In this document: positions 36,420 through 45,376 of the stretch, in pieces | Layout: every line of letters starts with the position of its first letter | How positions within the stretch are numbered: the stretch's first letter is position 1 | From: Nostoc favosum CHAB5714 | Lineage (GTDB): Bacteria; Cyanobacteriota; Cyanobacteriia; Cyanobacteriales; Nostocaceae | DNA length: 64,000 nt | NCBI RefSeq assembly: GCF_020829495.1 | Contig: NZ_JAIVFQ010000018.1 | Span: forward strand, 24,061 to 88,060 | Direction of reading: 5' to 3' | Program-made: the position numbers and the translations under genes | Notes under the pieces: model-generated | The model's database searches: none | What the model saw: the letters and a program-made list of their open reading frames with translations, nothing else | What the model was told of the DNA's origin: nothing

Positions 36420-37028
36420 AGGTTCGGTTAAGGGGTATAGCCCTTAAAGTCCTTTGATTGGATAAAGTCAAGCTACTGAAGATAAGCTGTTACGCATTTA
36501 ACTTGTACATTTACCTGATGACTGATGACTGTTGACGGTTGACTGATGACCGATAACCGTCAACCGTCAACCGTCAACCGTCAACCGTCAACGATTATAA
36601 AGAATGTTTATATAATTTAGACGCATATCAGCTTAATAGTAGAGCCATTAGCTTGCCAAAACTATATTAAGTCGATATACCTAGAGACTGATTTTATTAC
36701 AACTAAAGATATAGTAAATTTCATTCTAGAGATTGATGCAGGCGTTAGCATTTTCAAAGTACAAGTAAAAACAGGGAACCTTGAGAGAAGATTGTCAATA
36801 AAAAACGTAATGATTTTGCTAAAGAATTAAGGTGGTATTTGCTTATTATGCCTTAACTAGTTCAATGCAGAAATCCTAAGACAATTTCTTCGTCAGGTTC
36901 GTTTCTAAAAAACTTTCGATTGAAGCGTAGCTGGCTCTTTTTATTATTGCTCTTTACCAAGTAAGGTGTGATCTGCCGCTATTTCAGTCAAAGTTCTGCG
37001 TTGTTAAAGCTGTTATTGAGGATTTCAA
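36420..37028. other. Non-coding region with repeat ends and a weak gene remnant
   Basis: The 680-bp gap contains a solitary CAATAC-family end (AAGGTTCGGTTAAGG, about 36421-36435), the AAGCTGTTACGCATTTAACT repeat with GTCAACC heptamers (36485-36592), and a frame open without start from about 36624 to 36832. Its translation includes FILEIDAGVSIFKVQVKTGN, faintly like PD-(D/E)XK endonucleases (E-x-K core). It has no start codon and ends early, so at best it is a remnant. Confidence 0.35.
36485..36592. repeat. STRR (GTCAACC) within a dispersed repeat; inverted copy at 45371-45467
   Basis: AAGCTGTTACGCATTTAACT, TGTACATTTACCTGATGACT and then TCAACCG heptamers. The reverse complement of the whole unit, heptamers first, lies at 45371-45467; a degenerate copy is at about 16545-16665. 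Heptamer arrays appear to be part of a larger mobile or duplicated unit here. Confidence 0.75.
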
Positions 37029-37379
37029 ATGAAATTTATTGCTTCTGTCTTAAGTCCAGTACGCTTCCTAGTTGTGGCTTTTACTTGCGCCTTACTATTG
37101 TTATCTAGTGCTTTTCCTGCTTTTGCGATCGATAGTTACCAAAGTGACCCTACCGAAGGTACTACACAACTGCTTGACATTCAGGCCAAAACTGATGAAG
37201 CCGGTAAAGCACCACCAATAGGATTGAAAAAGACTCAAAAAGAGACTAACGAAGGACTTAATGAGGTTCAGGGAGCTGCTGATATTGACAAGCAGAAGCG
37301 TCCAGAAAATTCCCAGAGTGCAACCTCAGTGGAAGAAAATATAAAGAATGCATTGGAGAAAGTTACAGGTAAGAACTAA
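37029..37379 (+). CDS. Secreted low-temperature-induced-like protein
   Basis: 116 aa. A signal peptide of about 34 residues (FLVVAFTCALLLLSSAFPAFA then IDSY) is followed by a short hydrophilic, disordered, lysine/glutamine-rich chain ending in EENIKNALEKVTGKN. This matches small exported proteins in Nostoc annotated as low-temperature-induced; the exact function is unknown. It lies at the head of a group of stress-type genes (Dps, ChaB-like, CsbD). A hairpin follows the stop. Confidence 0.75.
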   Translation: MKFIASVLSPVRFLVVAFTCALLLLSSAFPAFAIDSYQSDPTEGTTQLLDIQAKTDEAGKAPPIGLKKTQKETNEGLNEVQGAADIDKQKRPENSQSATSVEENIKNALEKVTGKN

Positions 37380-37405
37380 ATTAATAGTTCTGGTAATTTT
37401 TCGAT

Positions 37406-37443
37406 AGTAATGGGTGATTGCGTAAAAGCAGTTACCCATTACT
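37406..37443. terminator. Hairpin after the low-temperature-induced-like gene
   Basis: AGTAATGGGT (37406-37415) pairs with ACCCATTACT (37434-37443), 27 bp after the stop codon. No T-run follows, so its role as terminator is probable rather than certain. Confidence 0.45.
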
Positions 37444-37752
37444 AATTAGTATTGTTCACCTGACGGCTACAATTTAATTATAAAAATATATTCACCCTTG
37501 AGCATCTATGGTGAAACTGGGTTTGCATAGTTTTGATTAAAGATATCTTAATTGATAATTATATTTAGTATATTTTATTGTTGTAGCCAAAAAATCAATA
37601 AAGTTCGCTAATTACTAGAATATTGGCTTAACACTACCTATTAAGGCATAGGCATATAATTAATTTCAGCCGACAATGTTACCTTTGGTTGATGTGGAAT
37701 CTATCTGAAATTTGAGAAATTAATGGATAAGTTTGCTTAGGGATGGAAAACA

Positions 37753-38292
37753 ATGCGTTCGATAAACATTGGTTTGACTGAAGAACAGCGTCAAGGTGTA
37801 ATTAATCTGTTAAACCAAGATTTGGCAGATGCTTATCTACTGTTGGTGAAAACCAAAAAGTATCACTGGGATGTCGTTGGGCCTCAGTTCCGCTCTTTGC
37901 ACCAGCTTTGGGAAGAACACTACCAAACGCTGACTCTAAATATTGATGCTTTGGCAGAGCGGACTCGTGCTTTGGGCGGTTATCCAGTTGGCACAATGGA
38001 AGGATTTCTTAAGATTGCTAGCCTCAAAGAACATGCTGGTAATGTTCCCACAGCAACGGGGATGGTAGCTAATCTAGTGAATGATCACGAGCAGGTTATT
38101 CGTAACTTAAGAGACCATGTGGATCAGTCTGGTGACCAGTTCCACGATCAGGGAACTGCTGACTTTCTGACTGGACTGATGGAACAGCATGAGGAAATGG
38201 CTTGGATGCTGCGTTCATTCATTGAAGGCGAAGCACTGGGCCCAGATGGTAGACAGCCAGCAGAAGGGGCTAAGACTCCTGTAGGTGTGTAG
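37753..38292 (+). CDS. dps: Dps family ferritin-like DNA-protection protein
   Basis: 179 aa. Dps proteins form 12-mers that store iron and detoxify peroxide, with the ferroxidase site between subunits: KTKKYHWDVVGPQFRSLHQLW has the His, and EEHYQTLTLNIDALAERTRALG the Asp/Glu (DxxAERxxxLG). The C-terminal tail (GEALGPDGRQPAEGAKTPVGV) is a flexible, weakly charged extension. The 370-bp upstream gap has no gene. A GAGAAGGAG hairpin follows the stop by 43 bp. Confidence 0.96.
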   Translation: MRSINIGLTEEQRQGVINLLNQDLADAYLLLVKTKKYHWDVVGPQFRSLHQLWEEHYQTLTLNIDALAERTRALGGYPVGTMEGFLKIASLKEHAGNVPTATGMVANLVNDHEQVIRNLRDHVDQSGDQFHDQGTADFLTGLMEQHEEMAWMLRSFIEGEALGPDGRQPAEGAKTPVGV

Positions 38293-38335
38293 CTCATAAC
38301 GTCTGAGTAGAGGATGGTTGTCTGTGAAACCAGTG

Positions 38336-38360
38336 AGAAGGAGGATTGATTTCTCCTTCT
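38336..38360. terminator. Hairpin after dps (possible terminator)
   Basis: AGAAGGAG (38336-38343) pairs with CTCCTTCT (38353-38360). Located 44 bp downstream of the dps stop, without a strong T-tract. Confidence 0.4.
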
Positions 38361-38452
38361 AATTGGTATGAAGGAATTAATCTGCCTGCATCTATCTATT
38401 CACCATATTCATTGCAGAAACAAGATAATACAAGCCAAACAGGGGGTTTTAA

Positions 38453-39220
38453 GTGTCAGAAGTATATAAAGCAGAACGTACTATCTCTGCTGTATTTAAA
38501 GAGCAGAAGCAAATTGATGATGTGATTCGGCGTTTACTAGACAGGGGTGTGCCTAGAGATCATATTTCGGTCATGGGTAGAAATTTCCAGTCCGAAACTA
38601 GAATCGCTGGCTTTATTAGTAAAAAAGATGTGATTCTGGGAGGTTTAAGAACAGGAGCAGTTTTTGGTTCCTTGTTTGGTTCCTTTCTCAGCTTGCTCAC
38701 GGGTGTAGGCGTACTGTTTATTCCTTTTGTCGGCCCAATCGTGGCAGCAGGGCCTATTGGTGCAGTGCTGTTGGGGGCTGCTAGTGGAGCGATCGCAGGT
38801 AGTGCAGGTGCCGGTCTAGTATCGGTTTTAACTACTTTGGGGATGCCAGAAGATAAAGCGGCTATCTACCAAACCCGCTTACAAGCTGGCGAGTTCTTAG
38901 TGATGGCAGAAGTTCCGAGCGATCGCACTGGCGAATTTCAATTGTTGCTCGAAAGTGCTGGTGGCGAAGAAATTCACACAATTGAAAAAACCTTTGCTCG
39001 TCCTTGTCCTGGACAGTGCAACAGCCCAGAAGACTTGTCTCCTGAAGTTCGCGCTCATCTTTCTGATGAAGCTCAACGCACATTCATTGAGCGCTATAAT
39101 ACTGTCTTCAATGAGAAAAATGACGAGTTCACTGCTGAACAAGCCGCTTGGGAGTCTGTTCATCAGCAATATGATGAAGATGAAAATGGGGTTTGGTCAA
39201 AAGCTAAGGTTAAAGCTTAA
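38453..39220 (+). CDS. ChaB-domain stress protein with glycine-rich membrane segment
   Basis: 255 aa from GTG 38453. The N-terminus ([29 protein letters not shown]) resembles the general-stress-protein 17M/YflT domain. A Gly/Ala-rich hydrophobic stretch (about 65-130, [15 protein letters not shown] to [15 protein letters not shown]) follows, like a glycine zipper that inserts in membranes. The C-terminus ([26 protein letters not shown], split here as [10 protein letters not shown] and ERYNTVF, then EQAAWESVH) is a ChaB domain, a small helical module first named in cation transport regulation. Function is unknown; a stress-related membrane role fits the neighbours. Confidence 0.85.
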   Translation: MSEVYKAERTISAVFKEQKQIDDVIRRLLDRGVPRDHISVMGRNFQSETRIAGFISKKDVILGGLRTGAVFGSLFGSFLSLLTGVGVLFIPFVGPIVAAGPIGAVLLGAASGAIAGSAGAGLVSVLTTLGMPEDKAAIYQTRLQAGEFLVMAEVPSDRTGEFQLLLESAGGEEIHTIEKTFARPCPGQCNSPEDLSPEVRAHLSDEAQRTFIERYNTVFNEKNDEFTAEQAAWESVHQQYDEDENGVWSKAKVKA

Positions 39221-39425
39221 AGATTTCCAAAAAATAAATTATCAAGAAAGGCAGAGGGCAGAAGGGAATTCTGATGGAAAGTTCTCTGCCCGTGACCGTA
39301 GCGAACTTGAGTTTAAGACCCCCACCAAAAAATTTGGTGGCTCCTATTCAGGAGGGATCTGAATCTAGGGTGTTAGGTTTTCGCGGGCTTTTCCACATAA
39401 CCTGAATTGTCAGCCGCATGAGTAA

Positions 39426-39526
39426 TATCATGTCCGCTTGATTACTTATTAAACCCGAAGAACCCCACCCCGCCAAAGCTGTGCTTTGTCTCCCCTCCCC
39501 GCTTGCGGGGAGGGGTTGGGGGTGGG
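39426..39526. mobile_element. Truncated MITE, TATCATGTCCGC-TIR family
   Basis: The left end TATCATGTCCGC, preceded by TAA, and the CCCCACCCCGCCAAAGCT...GGGGAGGGG core are present. The right inverted end is missing, so the copy is truncated. It lies in the 400-bp gap between the ChaB-like and TIGR02588 genes; nothing else is seen there. Confidence 0.7.
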
Positions 39527-39629
39527 GTAAAGCGTATGTGGGACAAGCGTTTGAGCTTAGGTTGACACCTATTGGCATTGCCGTGTCCCTACCCGTGAGA
39601 ATCGCTATATCTGCGGTTTTAAATCTTCG

Positions 39630-40025
39630 TTAGGGCAATTTATAGCTACCAACACGCAGATTTAACTCACCTTGGCGCGGGTTTTGGCTGAATATAAATG
39701 CACCTTCTTCACTTTCCCCACTAGATAAAAAATCGATCTGTTGCTCTCCTGTTTCTGTAACTTTACCGTTAATCAGTAACTCAGCCATAATTTGAACTGA
39801 CTCGGCTGTATCTCCTCCACTATTTACGACTTCAAAGGGAACATAAAATTGCCCATTAATTTCCCGAATTGTTTGTTTTTTGCTGACAGAAACAATGGGA
39901 GGTTGATTCTTTTCGTTCAGCCAAGTGTAGCCCACCAAACTCACAATGATTGCTACGATAAGTGAGGCGACGCTGAATGTTACCCACTCTGCAATTGAAC
40001 GCTTTGGTTGTTCTGTTTTAGTCAT
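39630..40025 (-). CDS. TIGR02588 family protein
   Basis: 131 aa from ATG 40025, which overlaps the stop of the upstream TIGR02587 gene (ATGA), so the two are translationally coupled. One transmembrane helix near the N-terminus (about 14-36, TFSVASLIVAIIVSLVGYTW), followed by a beta-rich exported domain (INGQFYVPFEVVNSGGDTAE). The family is defined only by its pairing with TIGR02587; function unknown. A longer frame to 40103 is open but adds an unlikely cysteine-rich extension. Confidence 0.9.
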   Translation of the reverse strand: MTKTEQPKRSIAEWVTFSVASLIVAIIVSLVGYTWLNEKNQPPIVSVSKKQTIREINGQFYVPFEVVNSGGDTAESVQIMAELLINGKVTETGEQQIDFLSSGESEEGAFIFSQNPRQGELNLRVGSYKLP

Positions 40026-40909
40026 ATTGCTAACCTTCCGGCTGCACCGCCAATAGTTGCAGGTAAGCCCAGCATCAAGGTGTGATCTAACCACATTGTC
40101 CAAGGGTCGCTAAAAGTTAACTTTTGAAAAAACCACAGCATAAAAGCGCTTGCTAGCAGTGATACTAGGTAGGACATAATGGTTTCGCTTGATGGTCGTT
40201 GGAAAATTCCCTTTTGCTGTCTTCGCTTTTGCTGGTCAGAAAAGCCTGCCTCAAATACAATGCCATAAGAAATCAGCAAAGATGTGGCGATCATTGCCAA
40301 TTGCCAAGGTGGCGAGGCGGCGGCTGCAAGCATAGGAATTTCATCTGTTGGAGCTATGTTAAATGCAATTATGGTTGCACCAATCAGGGTTACACCCACA
40401 TCGGCAAAGGTGGCGTGTAACTCATCCCCTTTGTTCTTGGTTGTGCTATTTACCCGATCGCTTGCTTGTGATTTTGCATTGCCATTTCTAGTATCTCCCA
40501 AAAGCTGGTTGGCTAATGCTACACCGAGGGTGAAAGGCACACTTTCAAAGATGATTTTACCTAAAGATTCCTTTAGGGAAGTTTCTGGGGTCAATTCTCG
40601 CAATAGTAGCAGCACAAAGGCAGAGCAAGCTAGCCCGATCGCGATCGCTTCTACGGTATCCATTACGGCTTGAGGAGCTAGCCAGCTATATCTGCGTTTC
40701 CGAAAGCCTTCTGTGTGATTCAGCAAGTAAACCACAATAAACATGAATGCGATCGCCATCATCATCAGTTGTGGTTTTACCAATGAGCCAATCCACCAAA
40801 CCTCCATTGTGTACAGTAAAGGTATACCAAATAAAAAACCTCCGCAAGCACCCCGTATGATGTCATTAATCTCACTCCTCCATACTTTTTTTTGACGTTT
40901 TGTTGCCAT
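40022..40909 (-). CDS. TIGR02587 family integral membrane protein
   Basis: 295 aa with about seven hydrophobic helices (for example ACGGFLFGIPLLYTMEVWWI, LMMMAIAFMFIVVYLL, AIAIGLACSAFVLLLL). It begins with a short basic cytoplasmic tail (MATKRQKKVWRSEIND). TIGR02587 proteins are paired with TIGR02588 in many genomes and have no known activity. The gene starts at 40909 and overlaps its partner by four bases. Confidence 0.92.
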   Translation of the reverse strand: MATKRQKKVWRSEINDIIRGACGGFLFGIPLLYTMEVWWIGSLVKPQLMMMAIAFMFIVVYLLNHTEGFRKRRYSWLAPQAVMDTVEAIAIGLACSAFVLLLLRELTPETSLKESLGKIIFESVPFTLGVALANQLLGDTRNGNAKSQASDRVNSTTKNKGDELHATFADVGVTLIGATIIAFNIAPTDEIPMLAAAASPPWQLAMIATSLLISYGIVFEAGFSDQQKRRQQKGIFQRPSSETIMSYLVSLLASAFMLWFFQKLTFSDPWTMWLDHTLMLGLPATIGGAAGRLAI

Positions 40910-41482
40910 TTCCTTTTGTTGAAAATTTGCTTTGACTTATATTAATTCTCTATGAATATGTATATAGCAGTCCTAAATTATTCGTGAAAAGTTAGATCCC
41001 CAACTTCTCAAAGAAACCGGGGATTTGAACACCGCGAATTTATGATACAGGAGATTTTAAGGAAAGTGTTGTACACAAGCTAAATCTCAAAGCCAGATAT
41101 AAAGCCTGTTTTACTTCTAAATTCTGATACTAATTCTGTATGAAGATGCGCCTATACTGCAAGAACGAACCGCCCTTCGGGTTCACCAGTCGCCTACGGC
41201 GGGAAACCCGCCTACAGCGCTGGTTCACCAAGTACGCCAAGTACGCCAAGAAATAAGAAATTAAGAGATTTGGCGCAGCTTCACAAAGAAACGGTATGAA
41301 TTCTGAATTCTGAATTCTGCTATATCTTCATATTTTTTCAGTCGGGTGTTCTGTCGCAGCCCGTATCTATCTTAAGATACATAATCTAACAAATTCTTCT
41401 CTCGGTTGATGGAAGTCACAAATAATACACTACTGTTAGTTTATGTAATAGCTGAATCAACTACAAGCTGGAAATAAAAACC
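40910..41482. other. Non-coding region upstream of csbD
   Basis: 573 bp. It holds a GTTCACCAGTCGCCTACGGCGGG...GGTTCACCAAGTACGCCAAG dispersed repeat (about 41177-41250) with its short inverted portions and AATTCTG direct repeats (about 41297-41320). No gene is visible on either strand. Confidence 0.5.
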
Positions 41483-41665
41483 ATGAGTGCTGAAAAAAGA
41501 GTAGAAGCTACTGCAAAAAATATTGAAGGGAAAATTCAAGAGGTTGTGGGTGAAATAACCGGCAATCCACAAGATAAGGCTGAAGGACAAACAAAGCAAG
41601 CCCAAGCCCAAGCTACTCACACTGTAGAAAACATTAAAGATGAACTTAAGAAAGCTTTAGACTAA
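41483..41665 (+). CDS. CsbD family stress protein
   Basis: 60 aa, the complete small CsbD protein: ATAKNIEGKIQEVVGEITGN, PQDKAEGQTKQAQAQ and a C-terminal amphipathic helix. CsbD-like proteins are induced by general stress in many bacteria, with no known biochemical function. It is helical, lysine- and glutamate-rich and probably partly disordered. A clear intrinsic terminator follows. Confidence 0.95.
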   Translation: MSAEKRVEATAKNIEGKIQEVVGEITGNPQDKAEGQTKQAQAQATHTVENIKDELKKALD

Positions 41666-41731
41666 TTTAGTTTTTGCAGTGTAAATAGTAATCTTAACGA
41701 TGATTCTATTACTGATAGTCTAACATTAATT

Positions 41732-41764
41732 ACTCCACTATCTTTTAGGAAGTGGAGTTTTTGT
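41732..41764 (+). terminator. Intrinsic terminator of the csbD-like gene
   Basis: ACTCCACT (41732-41739), an 11-nt loop, AGTGGAGT (41751-41758), then TTTTT. A textbook rho-independent terminator located 67 bp after the stop codon. Confidence 0.85.
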
Positions 41765-41972
41765 GTTATTGGCGTAAAATTTGAAAGGGCAATATTTTGA
41801 GCAAGCCAATTTATCGGGGGGTTGGGGGGATCGACTCAAAACCTACGCAGTATTGACTACAACCCTAATGATTGTAAGTCTTGGCTATACGGCTACATAC
41901 GCGCTAGCGGCTTCCTTTAAAATACGTTTAAGATGGGAAAATATCAATAATCATTGGGAGGAATCAATCGTC

Positions 41973-42524
41973 ATGACTGTTATTCTTGCAAAGTGGACGA
42001 TTGACGAATATCACCGCATGATTGATGCTGGCATTTTGAGCGATCGCAAAGTAGAACTACTTAAGGGAGAAATTGTCGAAATGTCGCCGGAAGGGGAACC
42101 CCATGCTTATTGTAGTGATGAAAGTGGTGAGTATCTGGCAAAGTTATTGGCTGAACGTGCCAAAATTCGTCATGCCAAGCCTATCACATTACCCAACGAC
42201 TCGGAACCAGAACCAGATATTGCCATTGTCCAACGTTTAGGACGCGAGTATCGAGAGCATCATCCCTATCCAGAAAATATTTTCTGGTTAATTGAGTATT
42301 CTAACTCCAGTTTAGAAAAAGATTTACAGAGAAAAAGCAAAATATACGCAGAAGCAGGTATTTTAGAGTATTGGGTTGTCAATCTCAAAAAGCTACACTT
42401 AGTGGTGTTTCGGGAAATCTTAGACGGAGAGTATGCCACAAAACTAACATTGACTACGGGAACAATTCAACCTCTGGCATTTCCAGATATTTCTGTTGCG
42501 GTGGCACAGATAATTAACAATTAA
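41973..42524 (+). CDS. Uma2 family endonuclease-like protein (DUF820)
   Basis: 183 aa. ATG 41973 has GGGAGGAA upstream (41956-41963) and gives MTVILAKWTIDEYHRMIDAG, the usual N-terminus. Uma2 proteins have a PD-(D/E)XK-like fold: KVELLKGEIVEMSPEGEPH, EPEPDIAIV (acidic site), WLIEYSNSSLEKDLQRKSKI (E..K type) and YAEAGILEYWVVN. They are present in dozens of copies in cyanobacteria; biological role unknown. An upstream extension to 41781 is open but contains an unrelated hydrophobic stretch. Confidence 0.92.
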   Translation: MTVILAKWTIDEYHRMIDAGILSDRKVELLKGEIVEMSPEGEPHAYCSDESGEYLAKLLAERAKIRHAKPITLPNDSEPEPDIAIVQRLGREYREHHPYPENIFWLIEYSNSSLEKDLQRKSKIYAEAGILEYWVVNLKKLHLVVFREILDGEYATKLTLTTGTIQPLAFPDISVAVAQIINN

Positions 42525-42542
42525 GATAATTTAAATAAAAAG

Positions 42543-44375
42543 TCAAATTCCATGACTTTTACCAATTACCCAATTCCGCCGGAAAAACCGCGCTAAAGCT
42601 GATTCTTCTAAAGATAGATAAATTGGGCGTCCGTGGGGACAGGTGCGAGGGTTGCGAGTGCGTTGCCAATCATCTAAAAGTGTCTGCATTTCTTGTTGGT
42701 TCATAGGTGTACCATTACGAATGGCACTGCGACAGGCGACAGCTACTTGGGCTGTTTGTAAATCGCCTCCCCAACTAAGTTCTAAAATTGCTTCTGCACA
42801 ATCGTCTCGCTGCTGCAAAGGTGCGGGTATGTTTCGCACTGCCCAAAGTTGTTCGCCAAAGGGTTCTATTTCTAAACCGATGCGTTGCAGTTGCGATACT
42901 TGCGCTGGCGACAATTGATAAAGAATGATTGGCGGTTCGACGGGGACAAGTTGCCAATCATCACACAATTGCTCATACAAAACTCGCTCATGGGCAATGT
43001 GCTGTTCCACTAACCATATACCACCTGGATGTTCCGCCACAATATAGGTGTTGCTAACTTGAGCGACAGCTTTTAAGGAGTTAGGAGAGACGCGATTAAT
43101 CGCGTCTGTACAAGGGTTAGGATTTTGAGAATTGAAATTGTAGCTGCCTTTGGCTTCTGCGGCTTTGAGTAATTTACTAACTCGTGTTGTATGGACAGCT
43201 TCTTTGAGATTGCTAGAAGAAATGCTGAGTGCTTGGTTAATAGCTTGGGTAATTTGCTCTTGCCAATAAATGATTTCGTTGAGATAAATTTCTGTTTTTG
43301 CTGGATTGCGATTCCAGTTAATTTGATCTGGGGAAATGGCAAGATGTAAGAAACAAATTGGATAGCGATCGCGTGGTAATGTTCTGTGAAATGCTGATAA
43401 TATTGTTTGCTCTAGTTCTGGTGTCTTAACCATCCGTCCGTTAATGGCTACACGTACCCAATCTGGACGATGACGATGAGTGCGATCGGGTAATCCTACC
43501 ACTAAAGTGAGTAAGGAGTTAGGAGTAGAGACGCGATTCATCGCGTCTGTACAGGAGTTGGGAGTAGAGACGCGATTCATCGCGTCTGTACAGGAGTTGG
43601 GAGTAGAGACGCGATTCATCGCGTCTGTACAGGAGTTGGGAGTAGAGACGCGATTCATCGCGTCTGTACAAGAGTTCGGAGGGTTGGGTATTTCGAGTTT
43701 GACTTCTTGCAAATCACCTTGTCGCACTTGGGGTAAAATCTGCGGTAGCAATTGCCCAGTTGTCGCGGCGGGAGAGATGGTAAACCATTGACGGTCATTT
43801 TGCCAAATCTGCCAAGTAACATGAGGATGACACAGGGCGATTTGGTGAATTGTGGCTTGCACGGCTTTCATTTGCTGTGCTGCTGTGGGCAATCCCTGAC
43901 GACGAGATGAGCAATTACCGAAAAGATGAGAAACTGTCACCACTGTACCAGGTGCGATCGCAGTTACTTCAACTTGCACAACTTCCCCACCATCGCCATA
44001 GCTAATTCGCCATCCTAATTTTCCACCCACAGGACGACTCAAAATTTCTAAATCTGCCAGAGTCGTTAAGCTATGTAACGCCTCACCACGAAATCCTAAA
44101 CTGTTAATTTTCCATAAATCGGCACTAGAACGAATTTTACTGGTGCTGTGGGCTGTGGCTGCTTGTTGCAAATCATCTAGGTTCATTCCACAACCATTAT
44201 CTGCCACACGAATTCGCCATTGCTGCGGCCATAAAGAAACCACAATTCGCGTTGCACCTGCGTCTAGGGAATTTTCTACTAATTCCCGCACCACAGAAGC
44301 GAAACAGTCGATTACCTCACCAGCTGTAATGAGATATACGACTTCTGTTGGTAGAGCTTGAATAGTAGATGCCAT
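42543..44375 (-). CDS. mutL: DNA mismatch repair protein MutL with embedded repeat-derived peptides
   Basis: 610 aa. N-terminal GHKL ATPase: VVRELVENSLDAGATRI, VADNGCGM, TSKI and LGFRGEALHSL. C-terminal dimerisation/endonuclease-like domain: WLVEQHIAHERVLYEQL (close to the DQHAxxExxxxE motif, with Glu for the first Asp), ACRSAIRNG, CPHGRP. It acts with MutS in mismatch repair. Unusual: residues about 235-286 are four in-frame copies of the 13-mer TPNSCTDAMNRVS, encoded by a 39-bp palindromic repeat, and a fifth relative (NPCTDAINRVS) is at about 417-432. The first insert lies just before GLPDRTHRHRPDWVRVAINGR of the transducer domain. Confidence 0.93.
   Translation of the reverse strand: MASTIQALPTEVVYLITAGEVIDCFASVVRELVENSLDAGATRIVVSLWPQQWRIRVADNGCGMNLDDLQQAATAHSTSKIRSSADLWKINSLGFRGEALHSLTTLADLEILSRPVGGKLGWRISYGDGGEVVQVEVTAIAPGTVVTVSHLFGNCSSRRQGLPTAAQQMKAVQATIHQIALCHPHVTWQIWQNDRQWFTISPAATTGQLLPQILPQVRQGDLQEVKLEIPNPPNSCTDAMNRVSTPNSCTDAMNRVSTPNSCTDAMNRVSTPNSCTDAMNRVSTPNSLLTLVVGLPDRTHRHRPDWVRVAINGRMVKTPELEQTILSAFHRTLPRDRYPICFLHLAISPDQINWNRNPAKTEIYLNEIIYWQEQITQAINQALSISSSNLKEAVHTTRVSKLLKAAEAKGSYNFNSQNPNPCTDAINRVSPNSLKAVAQVSNTYIVAEHPGGIWLVEQHIAHERVLYEQLCDDWQLVPVEPPIILYQLSPAQVSQLQRIGLEIEPFGEQLWAVRNIPAPLQQRDDCAEAILELSWGGDLQTAQVAVACRSAIRNGTPMNQQEMQTLLDDWQRTRNPRTCPHGRPIYLSLEESALARFFRRNWVIGKSHGI
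43516..43671. repeat. 4 x 39-bp palindromic repeat within mutL
   Basis: Units begin at 43516, 43555, 43594 and 43633. Each contains GTAGAGACGCGATTCATCGCGTCTGTAC, a near-perfect palindrome (written as GAGACGCGAT and ATCGCGTCT arms), plus a heptamer-like GGAGTTGGGA spacer. 39 is a multiple of three, so every copy keeps the mutL frame. A single related unit is at about 43079-43125. The palindrome arms match the intergenic repeat at 24168-24196 in type. Confidence 0.9.
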
Positions 44376-44399
44376 AAATTATAGTTTATAACACGATGT

Positions 44400-44640
44400 G
44401 CAACTTAATTTTTGACCTCACTTCCATTCCTCTCTCCTGCTCTTGAGAGGCTTTGAATTCTCCCCCAACGCTAGTAGGGAAGGGGGCTGGGGGGTTAGGT
44501 TCGAGTAAAAGTTGCACACAGCGTTTATAGCTTCTGGGTACAAGGGAAGTGGGGGGAGTGAGGAAGTTGAGCCAAATAAGGAAGCGAATTTACAAAAAAT
44601 TTTTATCGCTGACGTGGTAGCATTTATGGCGAACTACGAA
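44400..44640. repeat. Dispersed repeat between mutL and the next gene
   Basis: CCTCACTTCCATTCCTCTCTCC...CTCTTGAGAGG and CTCCCCCAACGCTAGTAGGG with GGGGGCTGGGGGGTTAGG: same family as 10741-10858 and 27056-27130. The 360-bp gap has no gene. Confidence 0.55.
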
Positions 44641-44737
44641 TTACAAATTGGTATTCTATGCTTACTTGCTAGAAAATTGATTCTCTAGCTCATAGCACAA
44701 AGATTCTCCTCGTTGTCATTATAGTAGAGGTCTTCAA

Positions 44738-45376
44738 ATGACACTGCGATCGCATAATATATGTCTTGTTGGGCTAGTTTTGTCTTTAGTTAGTGTGGGT
44801 GCGAATACGACAAAAGCGATCGCCCAGACTATTTATCCATTTGATGTAGTATACAACACGGAAGTCACTCTCACACCTATCCCATCGACCGACGTATCAA
44901 AAGCATTTGTCTCAGGCTTTAATTCTGATGCTCCTTACGGTCTGAGTAACTTTTAAAGCATAAATAACTACAGCCGAACTGATCCCAATACTGGTAATCT
45001 CGTATTCTTGCAAGACCCAGCAAAATTTGGTTTACAAGGCTTACCAATCGGCAGAGATGAGTTTTTTGGCAGTGGCGATGATAAATTATTTGGCAGCAGT
45101 AGCGCTACTGCTTCATTTGACTTTATCAACCGCCAATTAGTAGGTTCTGGTACTATAACTATCACTGGTGGTGCAGGTAGGTTTAGCGGTGCTACAGGTA
45201 TATTAAACTTTAGTGAAATTGAGTCACTCGATCAAGATCCAACTGCTCCCTTGAAAGGTCAAGCTTTTTTGAGTGGTTCCTTCCAGACACCGCAGAAAAC
45301 TCCAGAACCAAGAACTAACACAACACTATTCGGAATATGTGTAATTGGGACTGGTTGGCTCTTACGTAGGGGTTGA
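44738..45376 (+). pseudogene. Exported PEP-CTERM-like protein gene broken by one stop codon
   Basis: A single frame of 213 codons from ATG 44738 to TGA 45376 contains one internal TAA (44954-44956, codon 73). The first part has a signal peptide (ICLVGLVLSLVSVGANTTKAIAQ). The second part ends in PEPRTNTTLFGICVIGTGWLLRRG (Pro-Glu-Pro, hydrophobic helix, arginines), a PEP-CTERM sorting signal; in between are glycine-rich beta repeats (GTITITGGAGRFSGATG). The frame is unchanged across the stop (NF stop SINNY), so a CAA to TAA change is the simplest explanation. Cell-surface role inferred. Confidence 0.8.

Noticed and set aside
36624..36832. Complete nuclease gene
   Set aside because: No start codon, only about 67 codons, weak similarity; reported as a low-interest remnant only.
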